DNA of 10,340 nucleotides from Flavobacterium sp. (GCF_003525665.1 NZ_DQDX01000037.1:16817-27156); one strand, 5' to 3'. Shown: positions 1 to 5,963, counted from the stretch's first letter. Translations and numbers: made by a program. The notes: generated by a model from the letters alone, not told the origin.

Positions 1-195
1 AAAAACCACATAATCGGTGATTACACGGCAAAAACCTATCTGCTTATCGTCTAAGTAAATTCCAAAGCAAAACGAACTATCAATTGTGGTTTGAACTTCT
101 TCTGTTGTTCTTCCTGCAGCCCAATAAACGTCTTTCAAAAAGTTTTGAATGAATGGAATATCGAGTTTGGATTTGTCTGTTGAAACTGAAATCAT
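1..195 (-). CDS. GNAT family N-acetyltransferase, N-terminal part (runs off the window)
   Basis: Reading the minus strand from the ATG at 195 gives 65 open codons that continue past position 1. The segment has the start of a GNAT fold: an N-terminal beta strand (MISVST), a helix containing KDVYWAAGRT at about residues 21-30, then strands FCFGIYLDD (42-50) and QIGFCRVITDYVVF (52-65). The last two correspond to the substrate-side strands that precede the acetyl-CoA loop. The acetyl-CoA binding motif (R/QxxGxG/A) lies outside the window, so acetyl-CoA use is inferred from the family. The start overlaps the stop of the upstream cyclase gene as ATGA, so the two are very probably translated together. 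The substrate is unknown. The family call rests on my recognition of this N-terminus. Confidence 0.78.
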   Translation of the reverse strand, partial: MISVSTDKSKLDIPFIQNFLKDVYWAAGRTTEEVQTTIDSSFCFGIYLDDKQIGFCRVITDYVVF

Positions 196-974
196 ATTTT
201 ATACAAAATAGGTTTTGATGGCGAAGCATCATTTTCAAACGAAGCAATTTGTAGATTTAGTATATAATTTCCGTCTTGAATAGTATCTTCTACAAAAATC
301 ATTTCTGTAATTGTGCAATTCAATCGTGCATCGTCGTTTAAATTATTTACATTTTTTACATTCCAAAATGCTTTATGCGCCAATAATTTTCCTTCGTCTT
401 CTTCTCTATCCACACTTGGCAAATCGATTAATAAATGTTGAATTCCGATTTCTCGAATGTAAATTGCCGCTTCTTCCGATAAATAGGGCGGATTGGTTTT
501 GGAATAATTTTTATGCTTTTTCGATTCTGAATTTGGTAATGTTCGAATAATAATTGCTTGTGGATTGTCGATTTGCGTGTGTGTTTTCTCCTGCGTCGAA
601 ATGACAAAATGACGTTGAATTTGTTCCTTTGTAATTACCAAATCACCATTTATATTTTCTGGTGTAATCGAAATCAATTCGGCTGTGAAGAAAAACTGTT
701 TCAAACATTGATTTATCGAATAAAATTCTCGCGTAATGTGTCCGAGACATTCGGTATGCGTTCCGTGTCCGTGTGGATTGAAGAAAATGTTGTTGAAATT
801 GGTCGAACTTCCTTCGGAAACTTTTCCAATCCAATCGCCAAATTTTACCGGTTCAATTTCGGGTTTTTCGATGTACCACGCAATTGGGTTTTTATCAGTA
901 TTGGATAATGGAATGGAAATATCAATGGGTTTTGATAGGTCGATTTGATATTTATTTTCAATTAATGCAATCAT
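192..974 (-). CDS. cyclase family protein (kynurenine formamidase-like metal hydrolase)
   Basis: This 260-residue protein fits the cyclase family (Pfam PF04199), whose members include bacterial kynurenine formamidase KynB, isatin hydrolase and polyketide-type cyclases; most are metal-dependent amide or ester hydrolases. The signature is at residues 67-80, PHGHGTHTECLGHI, matching the HxGTHxDxPxH metal-binding motif with H70, H73 and H79 kept but Glu75 in place of the usual Asp and Cys76-Leu77 where KynB-type proteins have Ala-Pro. Farther on, IDLPSVDR (183-190) with H200, Glu224 in TITEMIF, and a C-terminal VEDTIQDGNYILNLQ segment match the second half of the fold. There is no signal peptide, so it is probably cytoplasmic. 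No kynurenine-pathway genes are nearby, so the true substrate is open. It lies downstream of hemW across an 85-base gap and its stop overlaps the GNAT start (ATGA). Confidence 0.85.
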   Translation of the reverse strand: MIALIENKYQIDLSKPIDISIPLSNTDKNPIAWYIEKPEIEPVKFGDWIGKVSEGSSTNFNNIFFNPHGHGTHTECLGHITREFYSINQCLKQFFFTAELISITPENINGDLVITKEQIQRHFVISTQEKTHTQIDNPQAIIIRTLPNSESKKHKNYSKTNPPYLSEEAAIYIREIGIQHLLIDLPSVDREEDEGKLLAHKAFWNVKNVNNLNDDARLNCTITEMIFVEDTIQDGNYILNLQIASFENDASPSKPILYKI

Positions 975-988
975 ATAATTTCGGTTTT

Positions 989-1054
989 TGCCACAAAGAC
1001 ACTAAGTCTCTAAGATTTTAATTAAAAACTTTGTGTCTTTGCGACTTTGTGGCA
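989..1054. repeat. 66-base near-palindromic intergenic repeat (GCCACAAAG type)
   Basis: Two 32-base arms, 989-1020 and 1023-1054, pair at 25 of 32 positions around a 2-base centre. The outer ten bases, TGCCACAAAG, match exactly. Within each arm a short AAG-spaced pattern repeats. The element fills most of the 85-base gap between hemW and the cyclase gene. As RNA it would form a long stem, so it could attenuate read-through from hemW or stabilise its 3' end. It resembles dispersed palindromic repeats that I recall between genes in Flavobacterium genomes. The sequence TTTTGCCACAAAG occurs again at 3803-3815, which supports a mobile or multicopy origin. Confidence 0.75.
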
Positions 1055-1059
1055 CTATT

Positions 1060-2193
1060 CTATTCCAAATTTAATAAAAATAAGTCGGAAGCAATTCCAT
1101 CACTCAAAAACTTTCCTTTTTTGGTGGTTCGTAAAATATTTTCATCTACAAAAAGCAAATGATCTTCAATATATTTCGCTGCTTGTTGGTTGAGATAATC
1201 TAAATAAGTTTTTCCAAATTCGCTTTCAATTCGGCCTAAAGAAATTCCCCAAATAGTTCGCAAACCAGTCATAACATATTCGTTATATCTATCGGTTTTA
1301 GATAAAGTTTCGGTTTCTAATGGTAGTTTGTTTTCCTGAATTGATTTCAAATACAAAGTATTATTTGACACATTCCAACTTCTTTTTTCTCCGTCGTAAC
1401 TATGAGCCGAAGGACCAATTCCGATGTATTTTTTGCCCAACCAATAACTCGAATTGTTTTTAGAAAAATAATTTTCCTTTCCAAAATTGGATAATTCGTA
1501 GTGAATAAAATCATTTTCGGATAGTTTATCGACCAAAATCTGAAAATGTTCTTGAGCCACTTCGTCATCCGGTTGTGGAATTATTCCTTTTTGAATAAAA
1601 GTATGCAAAGCCGTTTTGGGTTCAACCGTCAAGGCATAACTTGAAATATGTGGAATATTAAAAGACAAAGCTGTTTCGATATTCTGAAGCCATTTTTCGT
1701 TACTCATTTCGGGAATTCCGTAAATTAAATCGACCGAAATATTATCGAAATATTGTGTGGCAAATTCGAGACATTCTTTGGCTTCCGTCGAATTATGAGC
1801 GCGATTCATCATCTTTAAATCATCTTCAAAAAACGATTGAATTCCGATGGAAAGTCGGTTAATTTTGTTATTTGATAATTCGATTATACGTTCTTTTGAC
1901 AAATCATCTGGATTGGCTTCGACTGTAATTTCGTGATTTTCCGTTACTTCATAATTCTTATATACTTCATTAATCAAAAATCGTAAATCCTCAATCGCTA
2001 ATATAGATGGAGTTCCTCCACCAAAATAAATGGTTTCTACAACTTCGTCTTGAAACTCACTTTTACGCATTTCAATTTCTTTAGCCAACGCCAAAACCAT
2101 CTCGTTCTTTTTCTTCAATGAAGTCGAAAAATGAAAATCGCAGTAGTGACAAGCTTGCTTGCAAAATGGTATGTGGATATAGATTCCTGACAT
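1060..2193 (-). CDS. hemW: radical SAM family heme chaperone HemW
   Basis: The 377-residue product matches HemW, the cytoplasmic heme-binding chaperone related to oxygen-independent coproporphyrinogen oxidase HemN. The iron-sulfur cluster motif is at the N-terminus: C11-x3-C15-x2-C18 followed by D19-F20. HemN has an extra Cys at the F20 position; its absence points to HemW. Other family landmarks are YFGGGTPS (56-63, SAM binding), EANPDD (92-97), GIQSF (117-121), YGIP (158-161), HYELSNF (231-237) and GIGPSAHSYDG (258-268). The C-terminal part (about 300-370) is the HemN C-terminal region. Length is normal for the family. The ATG at 2193 gives the usual MSGIYIHIPFC beginning. It is the gene after ruvC on the same strand, separated by a 62-base gap filled by an inverted repeat. 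Many HemW genes are misnamed hemN. Confidence 0.94.
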   Translation of the reverse strand: MSGIYIHIPFCKQACHYCDFHFSTSLKKKNEMVLALAKEIEMRKSEFQDEVVETIYFGGGTPSILAIEDLRFLINEVYKNYEVTENHEITVEANPDDLSKERIIELSNNKINRLSIGIQSFFEDDLKMMNRAHNSTEAKECLEFATQYFDNISVDLIYGIPEMSNEKWLQNIETALSFNIPHISSYALTVEPKTALHTFIQKGIIPQPDDEVAQEHFQILVDKLSENDFIHYELSNFGKENYFSKNNSSYWLGKKYIGIGPSAHSYDGEKRSWNVSNNTLYLKSIQENKLPLETETLSKTDRYNEYVMTGLRTIWGISLGRIESEFGKTYLDYLNQQAAKYIEDHLLFVDENILRTTKKGKFLSDGIASDLFLLNLE

Positions 2194-2199
2194 TTTATT

Positions 2200-2257
2200 A
2201 GTGTTCAGTCGCAGTCGCAGTTTGCAGTACTGAGACTGAAAACTGAGACTGAAAACT
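2200..2257. repeat. CAGT-unit inverted array between ruvC and hemW
   Basis: The 62-base ruvC-hemW gap is almost wholly repeat. The left arm (2200-2228) is AGTGTTC, AGTCGC, AGTCGC, AGTTTGC, AGT in series. The right arm (2229-2257) is a 13-base unit, ACTGAGACTGAAA, present twice and followed by ACT. The arms are reverse complements at 19 of 29 positions without gaps and more with one gap, so the whole is a 58-base imperfect palindrome. It ends within the ruvC stop codon and begins 6 bases upstream of the hemW ATG, where a hairpin in a shared mRNA could affect hemW translation. Confidence 0.8.
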
Positions 2258-2810
2258 ATTTTTTAACTCTATCTTCATTATTTTTCACAAAAGCATCCCA
2301 ACCTGTATAACTTTTTTCGCCAACTACTTTTCCGGAGTTGAAGAAATGACAAACAGCGGCTGCTAATCCATCGGTTGAATCGAGGTTTTTTGGCAATGTT
2401 TTCAATCCTAAAAGTTGTTGTAGCATTTTGGCGACTTGCTCTTTGCTGGCGTTTCCGTTTCCGGTGATGGCCATTTTTATTTTTTTAGGTTCGTATTCTG
2501 TAATTGGAATATCTCTTGAAAGTCCGGCTGCCATTGCAACACCTTGCGCTCGTCCTAACTTTAACATGGATTGCACGTTTTTGCCAAAGAATGGTGCTTC
2601 AATAGCAATTTCGTCTGGATTGTGAGTATCGATTAATTCGATTGTGCGTTCAAAAATGACTTTTAATTTTTGGTAATGGTTGTCGTATTTACTCAATATC
2701 AACTCATTCAACTGCAGAAATTCCATTTTCTTGTTGACTACTTTTATCAATCCGAAACCCATGATGGTTGTTCCTGGGTCGATTCCTAAAATTATTCTTT
2801 CGTTTGCCAT
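2256..2810 (-). CDS. ruvC: crossover junction endodeoxyribonuclease RuvC
   Basis: This 184-residue protein is RuvC, the Mg-dependent nuclease that cuts Holliday junctions symmetrically at the end of homologous recombination, normally working with RuvAB. The RNase H-like fold opens with LGIDPGTTIMGFG (8-20), which carries the first catalytic Asp, D11. The second acidic residue is Glu71 in IAIEAPFFGKN (68-78). The last pair, D144 and D147, sits in LDSTDGLAAAVCH (143-155). All four catalytic carboxylates are therefore present. Length is slightly above the roughly 170 residues of the E. coli protein because of a charged C-terminal tail. The ATG at 2810 gives the standard N-terminus. The gene is divergent from the membrane-protein gene at 2893 across 82 bases and is followed by hemW; ruvA and ruvB are not in the window, as is common. 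Confidence 0.96.
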   Translation of the reverse strand: MANERIILGIDPGTTIMGFGLIKVVNKKMEFLQLNELILSKYDNHYQKLKVIFERTIELIDTHNPDEIAIEAPFFGKNVQSMLKLGRAQGVAMAAGLSRDIPITEYEPKKIKMAITGNGNASKEQVAKMLQQLLGLKTLPKNLDSTDGLAAAVCHFFNSGKVVGEKSYTGWDAFVKNNEDRVKK

Positions 2811-2813
2811 TTT

Positions 2814-2848
2814 CAGTTGTCAGTGTTCAGTTGACAGTTATCAGTTTC
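2814..2848. repeat. five degenerate CAGT heptads in the ruvC upstream region
   Basis: Starting 3 bases upstream of the ruvC start codon there are five consecutive 7-base units, each beginning CAGT: CAGTTGT, CAGTGTT, CAGTTGA, CAGTTAT, CAGTTTC. The second unit is identical to the unit of the perfect array at 7937-7992. Because it lies directly upstream of ruvC, the array would be transcribed as most of the ruvC leader if ruvC is expressed from its own promoter. Confidence 0.75.
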
Positions 2849-2879
2849 TTTTAGTGAGTGATATTCAAGCTCAAAATAG

Positions 2880-2887
2880 TACATTTG
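2880..2887 (+). promoter_or_regulatory. candidate -7 box upstream of the membrane-protein gene
   Basis: The bases TACATTTG match the Bacteroidota -7 consensus TAnnTTTG exactly. No TTG (-33 element) is found 17-23 bases upstream. The box ends 5 bases before the ATG at 2893, so transcription from it would give an mRNA with little or no leader. It also sits inside a small inverted repeat, GTACA-TT-TGTAC (2879-2890). Supported only by the motif. Confidence 0.4.
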
Positions 2888-2892
2888 TACCA

Positions 2893-3828
2893 ATGATTAC
2901 AATTCCTCACAAAGCTAAACAATTCTTGGTTTTTTCAGTCAAACTTTTGATTGTTGTTGGTGCATTTTATTTTATTTACAACCAACTGGCTTCCAATGAC
3001 AAATTGGATTGGGATAAATTTTTGGTTTTGTTTCATAAAAATCAATCATTTACTGGAATTTCGTTTATCTTATTTTTTAGTTTTTTGAATCGTTTTTTTG
3101 AAATTCTGAAATGGCAAAATCTGGCACAAGTTGTAAAACCTATTTCTGTAAATGAAGCTACGAAACAAGTTCTTGCAGCTTTAACTTTGGGTGTTTTTAC
3201 TCCAGTTGGTGTTGGTGAATATGCCGGAAAAGCATTGTATTTTGATAAAAAAGATACTAAAAAAATTATTTTTCTGAATTTAATTTGCAATGGCGTTCAA
3301 ATTGTTGCTACAGGAATTTTTGGTATTCTGGGCATGATGATTTTAGGTTATTGGCTTTGGAGTTTTGGAATAATAGCTATTACAATTGCCTTCTTTCTGT
3401 TTTCTTATTTCACTAAAAAAATCAAAATTAAAGGCTATTCTATTGAAGATTTAATTGAAAAAATCAATGAGATTCCAAAGAGAATTCATCGTAAGAACTT
3501 GATTTTAGGATTTTGTCGTTACTTGGTTTTTTCGCATCAATATTATTTCTTGTTTTTGGCATTTGATGTCGATTTGCCATATTCAACTTTAATGGCAACT
3601 ATTACAACAGTCTATTTTTTAGCTTCGGTTGTTCCGAGTTTTCAGTTTTTGGACTTTGCATTAAAAGGAAGTTTGGCGATTTATTTCTTTGGATTACTTG
3701 GTGTTAACGAATGGATTGTAGTTTTTGTTACGATGCTTATGTGGTTTTTAAATGTGGTTTTGCCTGTGGTATTTGGTAGTTATTATGTTATGATTTTTAA
3801 GATTTTGCCACAAAGAAGTAAAGTTTAA
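2893..3828 (+). CDS. lysylphosphatidylglycerol-synthase-type transmembrane protein (flippase-like domain only)
   Basis: The frame stays open upstream through ruvC on the opposite strand, but the ATG at 2893 is the sensible start and gives 311 residues. The protein is very hydrophobic, with roughly seven or eight membrane segments (about 11-30, 52-68, 92-106, 127-149, 151-171, 203-223, 233-250 and 273-300). The motif TPVGVGEYAGKALYF (103-117) between helices is the mark of the LPG_synthase_TM / UPF0104 family (PF03706), the flippase half of MprF. The cytoplasmic aminoacyl-transferase half of MprF is absent, so lipid lysinylation is not predicted; stand-alone members are usually supposed to move or handle lipids or glycolipids. 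The neighbouring glycosyltransferase, 82 bases downstream on the same strand, supports an envelope glycolipid role (inference). The last seven codons (LPQRSKV) are encoded by a GCCACAAAG repeat fragment. Confidence 0.82.
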   Translation: MITIPHKAKQFLVFSVKLLIVVGAFYFIYNQLASNDKLDWDKFLVLFHKNQSFTGISFILFFSFLNRFFEILKWQNLAQVVKPISVNEATKQVLAALTLGVFTPVGVGEYAGKALYFDKKDTKKIIFLNLICNGVQIVATGIFGILGMMILGYWLWSFGIIAITIAFFLFSYFTKKIKIKGYSIEDLIEKINEIPKRIHRKNLILGFCRYLVFSHQYYFLFLAFDVDLPYSTLMATITTVYFLASVVPSFQFLDFALKGSLAIYFFGLLGVNEWIVVFVTMLMWFLNVVLPVVFGSYYVMIFKILPQRSKV

Positions 3829-3900
3829 AACCATTAAGAAATTAAGTTGCATTAAGATTAATATTCGTGAAATCTTTTAATTTGTGTAAATTCGTGTAAA
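3803..3900. repeat. patch of flavobacterial intergenic repeat fragments
   Basis: TTTTGCCACAAAG at 3803-3815 duplicates 986-998 exactly. Beyond the stop codon, the 82-base spacer contains three ATTAAG words within 3833-3858 and then alternating AATTTGTG / AATTCGTG-like words (about 3862-3898). These look like worn copies of short intergenic repeat families that I recall in Flavobacterium. The patch begins inside the reading frame of the upstream gene and fills the gap to the glycosyltransferase. No clear promoter or terminator is visible in it. Confidence 0.55.
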
Positions 3901-3910
3901 ATAGTCACTT

Positions 3911-5038
3911 ATGATTGAAATAGTATTATTCGTTGTTTTAGTAATTTATGTTGTGTTTATTTTGCAACTAATATTTGGTTTTGATAAGGTCAAAACTTTT
4001 ATTAGAACAGATGAAAAACCTGTTACTAAATTCTCGATAATTGTCCCATTTAGGAATGAAGAGAAGAATTTACCTAAACTTTTAAAGTCAATTTCTAAGC
4101 TAAATTATCCGAAGGATTTATTTGAAATTATAATGGTAGATGATTTTTCTACCGATGCTTCGGAACGCGTTTATATCAAATGGAGAATGGAGAATGGATT
4201 GATTGAAACAACTCTTTTAGAAAATTTACGTTTATCCAATTCACCAAAAAAAGATGCGATTTCTAGAGCGATTCCAATTTTGAAACACGAATGGGTTCTT
4301 ACAACTGATGCTGATTGTGTAGTAAATAAAAATTGGCTGCTAACTTTAGATAATTTTATTCAAAAAAATAATGCCGAAATGGTTGTTGGTGCTGTGGTTT
4401 ATAAAACGCAAAACAATTGGTTTCATCAGTTTCAGCAATTGGATTTATTGAGTTTGCAAGGAACGACGATTGGAAGTTTCGGAATTGGAAAACCGTTTAT
4501 GTGTAACGGAGCTAATTTTGCTTACACTAAAAAACTTTTTAATGAAATTGGAGGTTTTGGTGGAAACAACAAAATGGCAAGTGGCGACGATGTGTTTCTT
4601 TTACAAAAAGCATTAAAAAAACATGCTGATAAAGTACATTACTTAAAAAATACTGATACCATTGTAAAAACAAAACCTGAAAACGATTTGTACAAATTGT
4701 TTATGCAACGCGTTCGATGGGCTAGTAAAACAACTGGTTATTCTGGTTATTATTCTAAGAGTTTGGCTGTTGTGGTTTTGGCTATGAATTTTTCTTTGGT
4801 TTGTTGTTTATGGTTTATGGTTTATGGTTTATTGTCTTGGAAAAAGTTACTAATTGTTTTTTCAATTAAATATTTTGTGGATTATTTATTGTTGTTGAAA
4901 TCGAATCAATATTTGAGAAAAGGTAAATTTATTTTTCCGTTGGCTAGTAGTTTGGTTTATCCTTTCTTTTGTAGTTTGGTTGGATTTTATTCGCTTTTTG
5001 GTAGTTTTTCTTGGAAAGGTAGAAGTTTTAAGAAATAG
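3911..5038 (+). CDS. membrane-anchored family 2 glycosyltransferase
   Basis: The 375-residue protein has an N-terminal membrane helix (about 3-23), a GT-A catalytic domain, and two or three C-terminal helices (about 284-308, 311-330, 340-365). GT2 landmarks are in order: FSIIVPFRNEEKNL (41-54), the nucleotide-binding MVDDFSTD (75-82), the metal-binding TTDADC (131-136, DAD = DxD), an acceptor-side NGANFAY (199-205), GDD (225-227, catalytic acid region) and QRVRW (266-270), the QxxRW motif of processive and membrane-coupled GT2 enzymes. It probably transfers a sugar from a nucleotide-sugar donor to a lipid or growing glycan on the cytoplasmic face of the inner membrane; donor and acceptor cannot be read. 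It follows the flippase-like gene and may act with it. Two tandem heptamer repeats lie inside the coding sequence. Confidence 0.9.
   Translation: MIEIVLFVVLVIYVVFILQLIFGFDKVKTFIRTDEKPVTKFSIIVPFRNEEKNLPKLLKSISKLNYPKDLFEIIMVDDFSTDASERVYIKWRMENGLIETTLLENLRLSNSPKKDAISRAIPILKHEWVLTTDADCVVNKNWLLTLDNFIQKNNAEMVVGAVVYKTQNNWFHQFQQLDLLSLQGTTIGSFGIGKPFMCNGANFAYTKKLFNEIGGFGGNNKMASGDDVFLLQKALKKHADKVHYLKNTDTIVKTKPENDLYKLFMQRVRWASKTTGYSGYYSKSLAVVVLAMNFSLVCCLWFMVYGLLSWKKLLIVFSIKYFVDYLLLLKSNQYLRKGKFIFPLASSLVYPFFCSLVGFYSLFGSFSWKGRSFKK
4180..4198 (+). repeat. ATGGAGA heptamer, 2.7 copies inside the glycosyltransferase gene
   Basis: Two full ATGGAGA units and five bases of a third lie in frame at codons for KWRMENG (residues 90-96). 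A unit length of 7 is not a multiple of 3, so gain or loss of one unit would shift the frame. The segment falls in the variable stretch between the DD and DxD motifs, where an insertion could be tolerated. Confidence 0.6.
4807..4832 (+). repeat. TTTATGG heptamer, 3.7 copies inside the glycosyltransferase gene
   Basis: Three exact TTTATGG units (4807-4827) and five bases of a fourth encode LWFMVYGL in the first C-terminal membrane helix. Read in successive frames the unit gives hydrophobic residues, so it fits a membrane helix. One unit gained or lost would shift the frame after the catalytic domain and replace the last membrane helices. Confidence 0.7.
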
Positions 5039-5050
5039 TTTTATTGAAAA

Positions 5051-5201
5051 CGATTGCCCTAGCCCAGATAATAATGGAAAGCTTTTTATTGAAAAAATAT
5101 AATTTTTCTTGATGAAAAAAAGCGACCAACGGAAGCTCTTTTTTTAATTAGAAAAACCCAATTTTCAATGAAAAGATTGCAACGTACAGCGCGATAAGCT
5201 T
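5051..5201 (+). other. structured intergenic element of flavobacterial repeat type (possible Flavo-1-like RNA)
   Basis: The 163-base gap between convergent genes begins with GATTGCCCTAGCCC (5052-5065) and ends AGCGCGATAAGCTTCT (5188-5203). I recognise this start and end pattern from repeated downstream elements in flavobacterial genomes. Internal pairing includes a nested hairpin (5081-5087 with 5117-5123, enclosing 5091-5096 with 5103-5108), and 5131-5137 (GGAAGCT) can pair with 5197-5203 using one G-U. Rfam lists a structured RNA called Flavo-1 in these bacteria; I cannot tell from memory whether this is that family. It may simply be a multicopy 3' element. It runs up to the xth stop codon. 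Confidence 0.45.
5115..5145. terminator. probable bidirectional terminator between the glycosyltransferase and xth
   Basis: An A-tract ending in AGC (5115-5123) is followed by an 11-base loop and then GCT-C-TTTTTTT (5135-5145). The A and T tracts extend the stem with one bulged base, and the structure reads as a weak intrinsic terminator on either strand. Its place between two convergent genes fits. The GC-rich part of the stem is only 3 pairs, so it may depend on the larger element around it. Confidence 0.4.
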
Positions 5202-5963
5202 CTAATCAATCTCAATCACAATTGGACAATGGTCTGAATGTTTGGCTTCGGGTAAAATTACGGCGCGCGTCATTCTATGTTTGATAGTTTCTGAAACTAG
5301 ATTGTAATCGATTCTCCAACCTTTATTATTTCCTCTTGCTCCGGCGCGGTAACTCCACCAAGAATAGTTGTGTGGTTCTTTGTTGAAATGACGAAAACTA
5401 TCTACAAATCCCGATTTCATGAAGCCATCAAGCCATTTTCTTTCTGAAGGCAAAAAGCCAGAAACCGTTGCATTTCTTATTGGATCGTGAATGTCTATCG
5501 CTTCATGACAGATGTTGTAATCGCCACAGATAATTAAATTAGGTACGTCATTTTTAAGATGATTGATGTAGTTTTGAAACTCATCCATGTATTGAAACTT
5601 GAAATCCAATCGGTCAATATTGGTTCCTGATGGCAAGTACAAACTCATGATGGAAACGTCTTCGAAATCTACTCTAAGGTTTCTTCCTTCAAAATCCATG
5701 TGCTGAATTCCGGTTCCGTAAACTACGTTTTTGGGTTCGGTTTTACACAAAATTGCAACGCCAGAATAGCCTTTTTTCTCCGCTGGAAAATAATATTGGA
5801 AAGGATAACCTGCTTCTGCAATTTGAAGAACTGGGATTTGATCTTCTTGGGCTTTTATTTCTTGCAAACAAATTACATCGGGATTGGCTTGCTGTAACCA
5901 ATCTAGAAAACCTTTAGTAATTGCTGCTCTAATTCCGTTTACATTATAGGATATAATTCTCAT
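5202..5963 (-). CDS. xth: exodeoxyribonuclease III (AP endonuclease)
   Basis: With the ATG at 5963 the product is 253 residues and starts MRIISYNVNGIRAA, the standard beginning of ExoIII enzymes. It is a Mg-dependent 3'-5' exonuclease and apurinic/apyrimidinic endonuclease of base-excision repair, in the endonuclease/exonuclease/phosphatase fold. Active-site residues are all visible: N7, E35 in LQEIKAQ, Y109 in YLPSGTN, D148 and N150 in CGDYNICHEAIDIHDP, D219 in RIDYNL, and the D244-H245 pair in KHSDHCP. Length is usual for the bacterial family. An 8-codon extension to a TTG at 5987 is possible but lies under a promoter box and adds nothing conserved. It is convergent with the glycosyltransferase and divergent from the acyltransferase gene at 6129, so it is probably a single-gene transcript. 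Confidence 0.95.
   Translation of the reverse strand: MRIISYNVNGIRAAITKGFLDWLQQANPDVICLQEIKAQEDQIPVLQIAEAGYPFQYYFPAEKKGYSGVAILCKTEPKNVVYGTGIQHMDFEGRNLRVDFEDVSIMSLYLPSGTNIDRLDFKFQYMDEFQNYINHLKNDVPNLIICGDYNICHEAIDIHDPIRNATVSGFLPSERKWLDGFMKSGFVDSFRHFNKEPHNYSWWSYRAGARGNNKGWRIDYNLVSETIKHRMTRAVILPEAKHSDHCPIVIEID

Noticed and set aside
311..948. Several plus-strand reading frames and one other minus-strand frame across the cyclase gene
   Set aside because: Overlap a recognised gene, have no family features, and have biased compositions typical of shadow frames.
1060..2193. Oxygen-independent coproporphyrinogen oxidase HemN
   Set aside because: The fourth cysteine after the CxxxCxxC motif is replaced by Phe20 and the protein is about 80 residues shorter than HemN, as in HemW.
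2680..2892. Upstream in-frame extension of the membrane-protein reading frame through the ruvC region
   Set aside because: It is antisense to the well-conserved ruvC N-terminus, and the ATG at 2893 with a promoter box beside it gives a proper N-terminus.
2893..3828. Full MprF lysylphosphatidylglycerol synthase
   Set aside because: Only the membrane half is present; the soluble aminoacyl-transferase domain is missing.
3829..3910. Promoter for the glycosyltransferase gene
   Set aside because: TTTAATTTG is near the -7 consensus but has wrong spacing, and the sequence is better explained as repeat fragments.
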